DNA from: SAR202 cluster bacterium bin90
GTDB taxonomy: Bacteria; Chloroflexota; Dehalococcoidia; Lucifugimonadales; JADFKI01
Direction: 5' to 3'
NCBI GenBank assembly: GCA_002238855.1
Contig: MPND01000012.1
Coordinates: forward strand, 36,198-100,197
DNA length: 64,000 nt
The translations under genes and the position numbers were made by a program. This document shows positions 7,748-16,058 of the stretch, in pieces; the stretch's first letter is position 1, and each line of letters begins with the position of its first letter. The notes beneath the pieces were generated by a model. The model searched no databases and had not been told where the DNA came from. It saw only the letters and a list, made by a program, of their open reading frames with translations.

Positions 7748-9268
7748 CTAGCTTGCGACGCTGATACTTTCGTCGCTGTCATCGTCTGAATCGCTGATGT
7801 CGCTGGGCGTCGGGGTGTCTATGCCGTCTGAGTCGGTCCCGTCGTTGTCGGTGGTGTCAATACCATCGCCGTCGGTCGTGTCTATGCCGTCGTTGTCAGT
7901 CGTGTCGATTCCGTCGCCGTCGGTCGTGTCTATGCCGTCGTTGTCAGTAGTGTCAACGCCGTCGCCGTCGGTCGTGTCTATGCCGTCGTTGTCCGTGGTG
8001 TCAACGCCGTCGCCGTCGGTTGTGTCTATGCCATCGTTGTCGGTGGTGTCAACGCCGTCGCCGTCGGTGGTGTCTATGCCATCGTTGTCGGTGGTGTCGA
8101 CACCGTCATTGTCGGTTGTGTCTATGCCGTCGTCGTCCGTGGTTGGGTTGCCAATACTCCTCTGAGGCTCGGGAGTGGGCGTGGCTGTCGGCGTGGCTGT
8201 GGCCGTCGGTGTGGGAGTTGCTGTCGGAGTTGGTGTTGGTGTCGCTGTTGGGTTGCCAATACTCCTCTGAGGATCGGGAGTCGGCGTGGCAGTGGGTGTG
8301 GCCGTCGGAGTCGGCGTGGCAGTAGGGGTCCCGCCGAGGCTCGCTTCAGGTGGGGTGTCGATGCCGTCGCTATCCGTGCCATCGCCGTCGGTCGTGTCTA
8401 TGCCGTCGTTGTCCGTGGTGTCAACGCCATCGCCGTCGGTTGTATCTATGCCGTCGTTGTCCGTGGTGTCTATGCCATCGCCGTCGGTCGTGTCTATGCC
8501 GTCGTTATCCGTGGTGTCAACGCCGTCGCCGTCGGTCGTGTCTATGCCGTCGTTATCCGTGGTGTCAACGCCATCGCCGTCGCTGTCCGTGCCGTCGTTG
8601 TCAGCGGTGTCGACGCCGTCGCCGTCGGTCGTGTCTCTGCAGTCGTCGGCCGTGGTGTCAACGCCGTCGCCGTCGGTCGTGTCTATGCCGTCGTTATCCG
8701 TGGTGTCAACGCCGTCGTTGTCGGTGGGAGTAGGTGTATCCACACCGTCGCTGTCCGTGCCGTCGTAGTCCGTGTAAGGTGTGTCAATGCCGTCGCTGTC
8801 TGTGCCGTCGTGATCGGTGTCTGCTTCGGAATCATAGCCGTCATTGTCGGTGGCGGGAGTGCTGAAGCCGTCGTAGTCGGTGTAGGGAGTGTCAATGCCG
8901 TCAGAGTCGGTGCCGTCGTGGTCGGTATTGGGATCGGTGTCGTAGCCGTCGTTGTCAGTGGTAACTACGAGCGAGTCGTCGGTTTCGGAGGGGGCGCCAG
9001 CGGAGTCGGTTGCCGTCGCGGTTGCCGTCATGTCTCCGGTGGCAGTTGCCGTTGCCGTAAGGGTTATGCCGTCGTCGTCATCGTCATCATCGTCGTCGTC
9101 ATCGGAATTTTCGTCGTCCTGGGCTGCGGATGGCATGCGCGATGTCAATGCGGCTTGCCAGGACGAGTCGTCGTTTAGGCCGATTGCAGCGCCACTCCAG
9201 GCCACTGCAAGTGCGATTATCAGGACTAATGAGGCGAAGGCACCGAGAATTCTCTTCATTTCCTTCAC
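7748..9268 (-). CDS. Exported, extremely acidic octapeptide-repeat protein
   Basis: 506 residues. A signal peptide (MKRILGAFASLVLIIALAVAW...) is followed by a run of eleven Asp, a Thr/Ala-rich stretch, then about 28 copies of an eight-residue unit TTD(N/G)DG(I/V)D. The repeats form two blocks separated by two near-identical Thr-Pro linkers (TPTATPTP... ending PQRSIGNPT). The DxDGxD pattern is that of calcium-binding loops (compare thrombospondin type 3 or EF-hand-like loops), so the mature protein probably binds many Ca2+ ions at the cell surface. One unit carries a lone Cys (TADDCRD). The upstream-most start is GTG (9266-9268) with AAAGGA before it; an ATG at 9257-9259 is an alternative. No anchoring domain is visible. 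Co-transcribed with the downstream kinase. Confidence 0.75.
   Translation of the reverse strand: MKEMKRILGAFASLVLIIALAVAWSGAAIGLNDDSSWQAALTSRMPSAAQDDENSDDDDDDDDDDDGITLTATATATGDMTATATATDSAGAPSETDDSLVVTTDNDGYDTDPNTDHDGTDSDGIDTPYTDYDGFSTPATDNDGYDSEADTDHDGTDSDGIDTPYTDYDGTDSDGVDTPTPTDNDGVDTTDNDGIDTTDGDGVDTTADDCRDTTDGDGVDTADNDGTDSDGDGVDTTDNDGIDTTDGDGVDTTDNDGIDTTDGDGIDTTDNDGIDTTDGDGVDTTDNDGIDTTDGDGTDSDGIDTPPEASLGGTPTATPTPTATPTATPTPDPQRSIGNPTATPTPTPTATPTPTATATPTATPTPEPQRSIGNPTTDDDGIDTTDNDGVDTTDNDGIDTTDGDGVDTTDNDGIDTTDGDGVDTTDNDGIDTTDGDGVDTTDNDGIDTTDGDGIDTTDNDGIDTTDGDGIDTTDNDGTDSDGIDTPTPSDISDSDDDSDESISVAS
7800..8760. repeat. 24-bp tandem repeat arrays encoding the acidic octapeptides
   Basis: Minus-strand units of 24 bp (ACNACNGANGGNGANGGNNTNGAC-like, each encoding TTDxDGxD) fill about 7800-8140 and 8358-8760, with the linker region 8146-8345 containing a near-duplicate of its own. 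Pure codon-based repetition, so slippage-prone and a likely site of length variation between strains. Confidence 0.8.
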
Positions 9269-9824
9269 TATCCTTTCTGCGGTACGGGGACCAGGGCTGA
9301 TCTCATTGATATGGAGATTACTTCAAGCCCATGCAGGACTCCGAGATACGAGAGTCGAATCAGCTTCAGGCTGGTCGCAGGGAGTCTTCTGTGAAGTGCC
9401 GCTCATGCCCGTGTTCGGGATGAATGATGAGGGTTTAGGGCAGTTCGATTCAGTGGGAACCGCAACCTTGCGTCAATAATTGCACCAGTCAATAGACTTG
9501 TCCAGAGTGAATTCAGAAATAATCTCACGCGATAGAGTTTGTGTTTGATCCCCGAAGGCGCACACTTCGGCAATGTTCAGGTTCCTACTTGACATACTCG
9601 TTAATGAGACTGCGTTCGTGTTAAGGGAACAATTCAAGGGTGAAATATCGTTCCATGCGGTTGGGGACGATTCGGGAGGCGCAGAGAATGGAGACGCGGG
9701 AACGTCAGAGTGTTGTCAGGGGGCGGGCGAATGCCATATCCTGATTGCCTGTCAGGGACGGCATGACTGCTAGGCACGGCATGGGTGCTGACGACAGCGT
9801 GATATTGACCGGGATTGGGGCATT
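9269..9824. other. 556-bp divergent intergenic region, no recognised content
   Basis: Lies between the divergently read acidic repeat gene and the 9825 gene. Short frames inside it have no ribosome binding sites or recognisable composition. It must hold both promoters, but I see no convincing -35/-10 pair. Confidence 0.5.
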
Positions 9825-10442
9825 ATGACTACGTATTCGGTGAGCCGGGCGACAGAAGACATAGGAATGGGTGAGGTGGAGGCGATGCCGCTGATGGGGG
9901 TGGAGCTGCCGTCGCGCTTCGAGAACTTTCAGCCGTCGAGGGAGTCGGGGCTGGACAACGAGACGATGGCAGAGCACGGGTTTCCGGGTAGCGACGCCGA
10001 GCGGTTCCGTACGATGGGTCGCATCGGCGGATTCATGCGGGAGTTCGTGTCCGTGGTGCCGTCGTTCGGTACGGACGGCGTGGATTTCATGGCGGCTACG
10101 GTGGCGCACTTGTTCGATACGCCGGAATCAGTACATGAGTGGATGCATGATGTGTTCCTGAAGGACTTCGAGACGAATGTGGGAGCGGACATTGGGAATA
10201 ACCAGAGGCTGCTGGGCTCGGAGCGGCTGGAGCCGAGCGGGTTTTACGACGAGGCGGTTGCGCTGAAGGCGCTGCACGAGGATAACGGCAGGCTGATTTC
10301 GGTGACAATCGTGGACTTCAGGGTGGGGAGAGTGCTTGGCGTGGCGTTCGTGGGTACGCTGGGCGACCATGTGCGGATTGAGGAGGCAACGGAGCTTGGG
10401 GTAGCACTGGAGCAGCGGATCGTGAGCGTGGCGCTGGGGTAG
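9825..10442 (+). CDS. Hypothetical protein (205 aa)
   Basis: A soluble, acidic 205-residue protein without signal peptide or membrane segment; I do not recognise it. The middle part (MGRIGGFMREF..., HLFDTPESVHEWMHDVFLKDF) looks helical, and the C-terminal 70 residues (DEAVALKALHEDNGRLISVTIVDFRVGRVLGVAFVGTL) read as an alpha/beta unit. The ATG at 9825 follows GGGATTGGGG. It converges on the NCS2 permease gene with only 26 bp between the stops, and stands apart from the acidic repeat gene upstream. Confidence 0.65.
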   Translation: MTTYSVSRATEDIGMGEVEAMPLMGVELPSRFENFQPSRESGLDNETMAEHGFPGSDAERFRTMGRIGGFMREFVSVVPSFGTDGVDFMAATVAHLFDTPESVHEWMHDVFLKDFETNVGADIGNNQRLLGSERLEPSGFYDEAVALKALHEDNGRLISVTIVDFRVGRVLGVAFVGTLGDHVRIEEATELGVALEQRIVSVALG

Positions 10443-10468
10443 GATGGGCTGAGGATAAGAGCCAGCCG

Positions 10469-12211
10469 CTAGTCGGCGGGGGTGGCTATGTGGCCGATGG
10501 GCTGGACCTGAACTGTGATCAGGTCGAGGCTGTGGTATTTGTGGTGCCTGACTGATGATGCGTAGTGCCGGAGCAGGCGGAAGGAGATTTCGCGGTCGTC
10601 TTCGATTTCTGTCTGCTCGGTGAGGTAGGTGAGGCTGTCCTCAAGGTTTTCTTCGTAGGCGGCGGCGGAAAATTCCAACTCGGCAACTCCGTCGGTGATT
10701 GTGGCTCTGATGGCCAGAGTTTTCTGCGAGTCGGCGAGTGCGTCGTCCTGAAGCAGACAGGCGAGTGTCTCTTCTCCGGCGGAGCATAGCCGGTCTGCTG
10801 AAGATTCGTCCCATCCGGCGGCTTGGGCGAAACCACGAAGGAAGTCGTTGATTTGAGGGAGGGAGGCGTAGTCCAGGTTGGTCCTGAATCTTCTGGGACG
10901 ATTGCGGGTGATGCCGATGAATATAGTCAGGATGATCGCGATTGCACCGCCCACGACCATGCCGTTGCCGAGCAGCGTCTCCCAGGCACCTGTGAGCAGG
11001 TCGGGCAGTATGAGTCTGTACTCGAAGCCCACGCCTACCCAGAAAGATACGCCGAGTATCACTGCTTTTTGCTGGTCGATGCCTTCCTTGAAAACGGCTC
11101 TCAGTCCTTCGACGAAGACGAGACCGATGAGGACGGTGATGTACGCACCCACGACGGGGGCGGGTATCGCGAGCAGAGCAGCGGCGATTTTGGGGAGGAA
11201 GGCGGCTATGACGAGGATTACTCCTGCGTAGATACCTACTCGCCGTGCCGCTACACCGGTTAGGGCTATGAGCGGGATGCTGGAGGAGTAGGTGGTGTTG
11301 GGCACGGTTCCGGCAAGACCGGACAGCAGGTTGCCAAGCCCATCGGCGTTGAGCGCTCCCTGTATTACGCGGAAATCGGTTGCGCGTGCCCGGCGTCGAG
11401 AGACCTCCTGCACGGCCACGCCGTCCCCTATGGTTTCCATAGAACTGACGATGGCGACGAGCGCGAATGTTGCCAGAAGCGCCCAGGTGTCGGCGGTGAT
11501 ATTAGTGTCAAAGCCTGGCCATGCGAGTGTCGGGATTCCAACCCATGAGGCTTCGGCGACGCTCCCGAAGTCGTAGAGTCCGAAGAAGGTTGAGGCAACG
11601 CAACCAGCGGCTACTCCGATGAGTGGCGCCCAGAGCTGCCACGCGAGGGGAGCGCGGAGTGAAATGGGCAGGATTACGACAAGTGTTACTCCGGCGACGA
11701 TGGGAGCAGCCATGGAAGTGGTGTTCTCAGGAACGTTGCCAATCATGTCAAAGATGATGGGCACCGCCATAGCCGCGAGCAGCATAATGACGACGCCGGA
11801 CACAAGCGGGGTTATGACGCGGCGAAGTAGGGAGAGGCGCCAAGCCAGAAGGAAGTAGAAGACGGATGAAAGGACGATCAGAGTCGCCATCAGCGAGGGG
11901 CCGCCACTTTCCAGCGCGAGTATGCAGACGATGAGGAAAGTGCTGGAAGTGCCCATAAAGAGCATATTGCCGGAGCCGAAGCGCCCGAGCCGCATGGACT
12001 GCAGGACAGTTATTGCTCCGCTGATGATCATGGCTGAGACTACCGCCCAGGTCAGGTAGCTCTCAGACTGGTTGGCGGAACGGAGGATTATGGCGACTAT
12101 GACGACGATTGGCGGCAGAAGGGTTAGTGTTGCCTGAAAGCCGAGTCCGGCGGAGAGCAGGTGCGGAGGCTTTTCTTCGGGCTCGTAACGGATGTTTTCG
12201 TTGATGCGCAT
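10469..12211 (-). CDS. NCS2-family purine/pyrimidine permease with C-terminal HATPase-like domain
   Basis: 580 residues. Residues about 20-445 are a polytopic nucleobase:cation symporter-2 (xanthine/uracil permease) core with some 12-14 hydrophobic segments; family landmarks include SSMETIGDGVAVQEVS and the NADGLGNLLSGLAGTVPNTTYSSS segment. The remaining 130 residues are soluble and resemble an RsbW-type histidine-kinase-like ATPase: FLRGFAQAAGWDESSADRLCSAGEETLACLL matches the N-box helix (normally with ExxxN) and ISFRLLRHYASSVRHHKYHSLDLITVQV matches the final helix-strand pair. The canonical N-box Asn is not evident, so ATP binding is doubtful. Ordinary NCS2 permeases lack this tail; it may be a regulatory domain. 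Confidence 0.8.
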   Translation of the reverse strand: MRINENIRYEPEEKPPHLLSAGLGFQATLTLLPPIVVIVAIILRSANQSESYLTWAVVSAMIISGAITVLQSMRLGRFGSGNMLFMGTSSTFLIVCILALESGGPSLMATLIVLSSVFYFLLAWRLSLLRRVITPLVSGVVIMLLAAMAVPIIFDMIGNVPENTTSMAAPIVAGVTLVVILPISLRAPLAWQLWAPLIGVAAGCVASTFFGLYDFGSVAEASWVGIPTLAWPGFDTNITADTWALLATFALVAIVSSMETIGDGVAVQEVSRRRARATDFRVIQGALNADGLGNLLSGLAGTVPNTTYSSSIPLIALTGVAARRVGIYAGVILVIAAFLPKIAAALLAIPAPVVGAYITVLIGLVFVEGLRAVFKEGIDQQKAVILGVSFWVGVGFEYRLILPDLLTGAWETLLGNGMVVGGAIAIILTIFIGITRNRPRRFRTNLDYASLPQINDFLRGFAQAAGWDESSADRLCSAGEETLACLLQDDALADSQKTLAIRATITDGVAELEFSAAAYEENLEDSLTYLTEQTEIEDDREISFRLLRHYASSVRHHKYHSLDLITVQVQPIGHIATPAD

Positions 12212-12550
12212 CAGGGGTAGCGGCTCCGAGCGGGACGGTGGGCTTGTTGTGGTTCGTGCATATACGGCGAGCTATTTTACCATGTTCAAAATGCCTTGAA
12301 TTTGGGCCTTGAAACCATGCCTTAGAATTACTAATTCGAGCGCAGAGTTTCAGCCTCCTAATAGTTCTTGAAACGCGTTCAAAAGGGTTGACACTTTTGG
12401 AATCGTTGTGATAGTTTTCACCAGTGTTTGCTATGGTAGGCGCTGTACCCTAGAAACCCCGATAAGGGGTAGGCTGCGGGACGAGGCGCAAAGGCTACCG
12501 ACATGGCCTTCTTAAGCAAAGAGAAGGCGTAGTAAAGAGGGAACGATCTC
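12212..12550. other. Divergent promoter region between permease and ACIII operon
   Basis: 339 bp without a gene. The rightward promoter is listed separately. Just upstream of it lies TTGAAACGCGTTCAA (12368-12382) with the 8-bp palindrome AACGCGTT at its centre, a possible operator. Confidence 0.5.
12388..12415 (+). promoter_or_regulatory. Probable promoter of the ACIII operon
   Basis: TTGACA (12388-12393), 16-bp spacer, GATAGT (12410-12415), about 135 bp before the first gene of the operon. The palindromic TTGAAACGCGTTCAA lies immediately upstream. Confidence 0.5.
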
Positions 12551-12841
12551 ATGGAACCAGCCCCTCTTGGCGCAGTGCATTGGAGCGAACTGGGCAGCAT
12601 GCTGTTCGCACTGTGGATGGTGGTTATATTCATAGTGCTGTTCGCGGCGAATATGCTTGTGGGGCATAATCTGCTCCCGACGTTCATCGCATCAAGGCAT
12701 GTGCCCGAGTCACTTCAGAAGGCAAGATTGCTGTTTTATGCGTTTGCGATCGTGTGCTTCGCGATTGCGATGTATTTCCTTTACAGCACGATTGTGCAGG
12801 GCGATGTCCTGAACAGTTTCTGGGCGGACTTTTGGATATAG
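12551..12841 (+). CDS. Small two-helix membrane protein at the head of the ACIII operon
   Basis: 96 residues with two hydrophobic helices (about 17-38 and 61-83) connected by a basic loop (SRHVPESLQKAR), so both ends probably face the outside. The ATG follows AGAGGG. It precedes the pentahaem cytochrome gene and is likely the first gene of the transcript. I do not recognise the family; a small accessory or assembly subunit of the complex is the obvious guess from position alone. Confidence 0.7.
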   Translation: MEPAPLGAVHWSELGSMLFALWMVVIFIVLFAANMLVGHNLLPTFIASRHVPESLQKARLLFYAFAIVCFAIAMYFLYSTIVQGDVLNSFWADFWI

Positions 12842-12886
12842 AGGAATGGCGCCGGCCGGGAGCCTGAAAGGGCTTTTCGGGGCACC

Positions 12887-12914
12887 GGATTCCTGCCTAC
12901 GCGGGAATCACGAC
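12887..12914. repeat. REP-like element, family A (diverged)
   Basis: GGATTCCTGCCTACGCGGGAATCACG, between the first two genes of the ACIII operon; the right arm differs by one base. Confidence 0.75.
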
Positions 12915-12944
12915 AATATTGGATAACAGCTAGGTTGATTTGAT

Positions 12945-13550
12945 TTGATACCAGGCGATTTTCAGATTTCCAAGCCGACGCGCAGGCAGGCAATCAAGCA
13001 CGGGATACTGGGCGTCATCACACTGGGCGTTCTCGTCGTGGTCGCGTTGGCACTGACCTTCATACTTTCGGCGTGGCTGGGGAGACCGGTGGTCTTCGGA
13101 TATTCCGAGGGCCCGGACCAGCCGATCGCCTTCCCGCATCCGACACACGTGGAAGACCTTGGGATGGACTGCACCTTCTGCCACCGCAATGTGACGGAGG
13201 GGGCTGCCGCGACGATACCTTCCGCGGGGCTGTGCATGACTTGTCACGAGGTGGTCGGCGACGAGCTGGAGGAGATCGAAAAGCTGCGTGAGATGTATGA
13301 GGACGGACGCCCGATAGACTGGGTGCGCGTACACAGGGTGCCGGACCATGTTCACTTCGTGCATGAGGCGCATATCAGGTTCTTCACGGAGCGCGACGGC
13401 GTTGAGGAGACGGCGGTGTGCGCGACGTGTCACGGCGATGTCGGCTCTATGGAGAAGGTTGAGCAGGTGCGCGACCTGAAGATGGGCGACTGCGTGAACT
13501 GCCACCGGGACTACGGTGCGCCGACGGACTGCACGGCCTGCCATTACTAG
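12945..13550 (+). CDS. actA: ActA-like pentahaem cytochrome c of Alternative Complex III
   Basis: 201 residues: an N-terminal basic segment, one membrane anchor (about 19-44), then a periplasmic domain with five CxxCH haem c sites: CTFCH, CMTCH, CATCH, CVNCH and CTACH (the last at the C-terminus). ActA is the pentahaem subunit that receives electrons from the quinol-oxidising part of Alternative Complex III and passes them towards cytochrome or copper carriers. The frame is closed upstream by a TGA at 12936-12938, leaving TTG at 12945 as the first usable start, without a clear ribosome binding site. Gene order with the following six genes is that of act operons. Confidence 0.88.
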   Translation: MIPGDFQISKPTRRQAIKHGILGVITLGVLVVVALALTFILSAWLGRPVVFGYSEGPDQPIAFPHPTHVEDLGMDCTFCHRNVTEGAAATIPSAGLCMTCHEVVGDELEEIEKLREMYEDGRPIDWVRVHRVPDHVHFVHEAHIRFFTERDGVEETAVCATCHGDVGSMEKVEQVRDLKMGDCVNCHRDYGAPTDCTACHY

Positions 13551-13565
13551 GATTGGCTGTTGACT

Positions 13566-13595
13566 GGATTCCTGCCTTCGCAGGAATGACGGGTA
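13566..13595. repeat. REP-like element, family A
   Basis: Perfect-core copy between actA and the first actB part, 16 bp after the actA stop. Confidence 0.85.
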
Positions 13596-13666
13596 GGAAT
13601 ACAGGGTTAACGAGATTATTATGGGCACTGCTGAAGGCGGGCACCCCTGAAGGCTGACAAGAGAAG

Positions 13667-15931
13667 ATGGCTTTAACGCGAAGACAATTCCTGACACTAG
13701 CCGGCGGGTCGGCGGCGGGAGCAATTCTGTTCCAGGCTTGCGGCGTGCCGGAGGATGAGCTTCTGGTACAGGCGCCGGTGGAGATGCCGGAGGACCTGGT
13801 AACGGGGCGCGACAACTGGTATGCGACGCTGTGCCGCCAGTGCGGTACGAGCGAAGGCATCGTTGTGCGCGTGATGGAAGGTCGCGCGAAGAAGGTCGAA
13901 GGGAATGTAGATTACCCGATCAATCGCGGGGCGCACAGCGCGCGCTGCGAGGGCGGATTGCAGGCGCTGTATCACCCGGACAGGATTCGAGGGCCGATGG
14001 TGCGCTCCGGCGAGCGCGGGGCGAAGCAGTTCCGCGAGATAAGCTGGGAGGACGCAATCGGGCGTCTGGTGTTTGCGCTGGAGAACATTGCGAATTCGGG
14101 GCAGCAGTCGTCGGTGGTGATGGCTACGGACCCGGTGAACGCGCACATGGCGATGGTGGTGGACACATTCGCTTCAGCATACGGCGCGAGGCGAATGACT
14201 TATGCGCCGCTAGAGCAGACTACGGTCAAGTCCGCCGTGAAGCAGGTGTTCGGCCAGGATATGATGCCGGACTTTGACATTGGCAACGCGGGCGCGGTGC
14301 TATCGTTTGGGGCGGACTTCCTTAATACGTGGGTTTCGCCTGTGCGATACGGTCGCGGCTATGGCGAGTTCCGCGACGACGAGCATGACAGAGGAACATT
14401 CATACATGTGGACTCGCGATTCTCGATGAGCGCGGCGAATGCGGATACCTGGGTGTATGTGAAGCCGGGCATGGAGGGCGTTCTTGCGCTGAGCATCGCG
14501 CAGGTCATCATTGCTGACGGGCTTGGGGATGCGGCGGCGGCGGACGCACTGACATCGGCATTCGACATCAACGCGTACGCTCCTGAGGCGGTGGCGGCAC
14601 AGACGGGTGTGAGCGCGGATAAGATCCGACAGGTTGCGCATGATTTCGCTACGCATCAGCCTGCGGTCGCTTTCGGCGGCGGTTCGGCGGCGGCGCATAC
14701 GAACGGCATGTTCAACATGGCTGCAATCTACTCGCTGAATTACCTGGTGGGCAGCGTGCAGCACGAAGGCGGGATTGTGTTCAATCCCGGCGCGGCTGTT
14801 GACGGGATTCCATCTGCGAAGAGCGGCACGCCGTTCTCGCAGTGGCACCGACTTGCGGACGAGATGTCGCGCGGCGAGATACAGATGCTGATGGTGCGCG
14901 GCGCGGACCCGATTTACGGTCTGCCTGATGCGGTGGGCTTCGAGCGCGCCGCCTATAATGTGCCATTCATCGTGAGTTTCTCGGATGTGATGGATGACAC
15001 GACTGCGGTCTCTGACCTGGTGCTGCCGCAGCACAACTACCTTGAGGACTGGGGCAGCGATGTGCCTGACCCGGGGCCGGGGTACCAAGTTATAGGATTC
15101 CAGCAGCCCGCGGTGAGGCCGTTCTTCGAGCCTCGCGGCGATCAGCTTGGGACGCGCAACTTCGCGGATGTGCTGATGGCTACGGCGCAGGGGCTTGAGC
15201 TCGATCTCGGGCTGCCGGGTGAGACTTACCGGGAGATACTGCAAGACGGGGCGATGAAGCTTTACGAGTCGGGCAATGGCTCGGTCAAGGCTGCGAGCTT
15301 CAATGGCTTCTGGAACGGCGTGCTTCAGCGCGGCGGCTGGTGGGACACATCGGCGCGTGCTGGTGGAAGCGCTCCTTCGCCATCGCCACTGGTGGACGCT
15401 GCCGATCCTACATTCTCGGCGGGCGAGTTCCACCTGATTCCGTTCGAGACCACAGGACTTGGGGACGGTAGTGGGGCGGCGATTCCGTGGATGCAGGCGA
15501 CGCCTGACCCGCTTTCGACAGCCGTGTGGCAGACCTGGGTTGAGATCAACCACAGGGTTGCCGAGGAGCGCGGAATCAGCGAGGGCGATGTCATCAGCAT
15601 TGAGTCGGAGTTTGGGCGCATAGAGGCTCTGGCGTATCCCAGCCCCGCAGTGCCGCCGGACACGGTGTGTGTGCCGTTCGGACAGGGGCATGCGTCGGGC
15701 GGACGGTATGCCGAGAGACGCGGCGCGAATGTTTACTCCATCCTGTCGCCGAATATTGACGGCGAGACGGGTGCGCTGGCGTGGGGGTCAACGAAGGTGA
15801 ATATATCCAATACGGGCGAGTGGATTCGCCTGCCGAAGTTCGAGAATACGGTTACGGAGTTCCCGCGTGACGAGCACGAGCATGTGATCAAGCTGACGCC
15901 GATAGACGGCAGCGGCGGGGGCGGACATTAA
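13667..15931 (+). CDS. actB1: ActB molybdopterin-oxidoreductase-like domain (ActB1)
   Basis: 754 residues of the molybdopterin oxidoreductase fold, with a Tat-like leader (RRQFLTLAGGSAAGAILFQAC). The N-terminal cluster motif is degenerate: LCRQCGTSEG keeps two cysteines but lacks the third, and a distal Cys lies at SARCEG. This agrees with what is known of ActB, whose large domain has lost the molybdenum cofactor and its iron-sulphur cluster. In most characterised complexes the large domain and the ferredoxin-like domain are one polypeptide; here they are separate genes, this one ending GGGGH* and the next starting 127 bp later after a repeat element. Role: periplasmic-side scaffold and electron-transfer subunit of Alternative Complex III. 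Confidence 0.87.
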   Translation: MALTRRQFLTLAGGSAAGAILFQACGVPEDELLVQAPVEMPEDLVTGRDNWYATLCRQCGTSEGIVVRVMEGRAKKVEGNVDYPINRGAHSARCEGGLQALYHPDRIRGPMVRSGERGAKQFREISWEDAIGRLVFALENIANSGQQSSVVMATDPVNAHMAMVVDTFASAYGARRMTYAPLEQTTVKSAVKQVFGQDMMPDFDIGNAGAVLSFGADFLNTWVSPVRYGRGYGEFRDDEHDRGTFIHVDSRFSMSAANADTWVYVKPGMEGVLALSIAQVIIADGLGDAAAADALTSAFDINAYAPEAVAAQTGVSADKIRQVAHDFATHQPAVAFGGGSAAAHTNGMFNMAAIYSLNYLVGSVQHEGGIVFNPGAAVDGIPSAKSGTPFSQWHRLADEMSRGEIQMLMVRGADPIYGLPDAVGFERAAYNVPFIVSFSDVMDDTTAVSDLVLPQHNYLEDWGSDVPDPGPGYQVIGFQQPAVRPFFEPRGDQLGTRNFADVLMATAQGLELDLGLPGETYREILQDGAMKLYESGNGSVKAASFNGFWNGVLQRGGWWDTSARAGGSAPSPSPLVDAADPTFSAGEFHLIPFETTGLGDGSGAAIPWMQATPDPLSTAVWQTWVEINHRVAEERGISEGDVISIESEFGRIEALAYPSPAVPPDTVCVPFGQGHASGGRYAERRGANVYSILSPNIDGETGALAWGSTKVNISNTGEWIRLPKFENTVTEFPRDEHEHVIKLTPIDGSGGGGH

Positions 15932-16001
15932 GTAGCGGTCAGCCGTCAGCAATCAGCGGTCAGGTTGGCAGGATATATGGGATTGATAGGATGTTGGGGG
16001 C

Positions 16002-16043
16002 TTTCACTCCCATCCTAGCCTTTCCCCATCAAGGGGGAAGGGA
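16002..16043. repeat. REP-like element, family B
   Basis: CTCCCATCCTAGCCTTTCCCCATCAAGGGGGAAGGGAC; its purine-rich right arm ends 15 bp before the next start codon. Confidence 0.8.
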
Positions 16044-16058
16044 CCAGAGGAGCAGAGC

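Noticed and set aside
7800..8760. CRISPR-like array
   Set aside because: The 24-bp units are contiguous coding repeats without unique spacers, and no cas genes are present.
7797..8768. Long plus-strand open frames (Ser/Pro/Val-rich and Cys/Arg-rich) opposite the acidic repeat gene
   Set aside because: They are antisense readings of the 24-bp repeats and have no start signals; the minus-strand frame has a signal peptide and sensible repeat chemistry.
9573..9773. 66-codon Cys-containing plus-strand frame
   Set aside because: No ribosome binding site, and composition is not protein-like beyond the first 30 codons.
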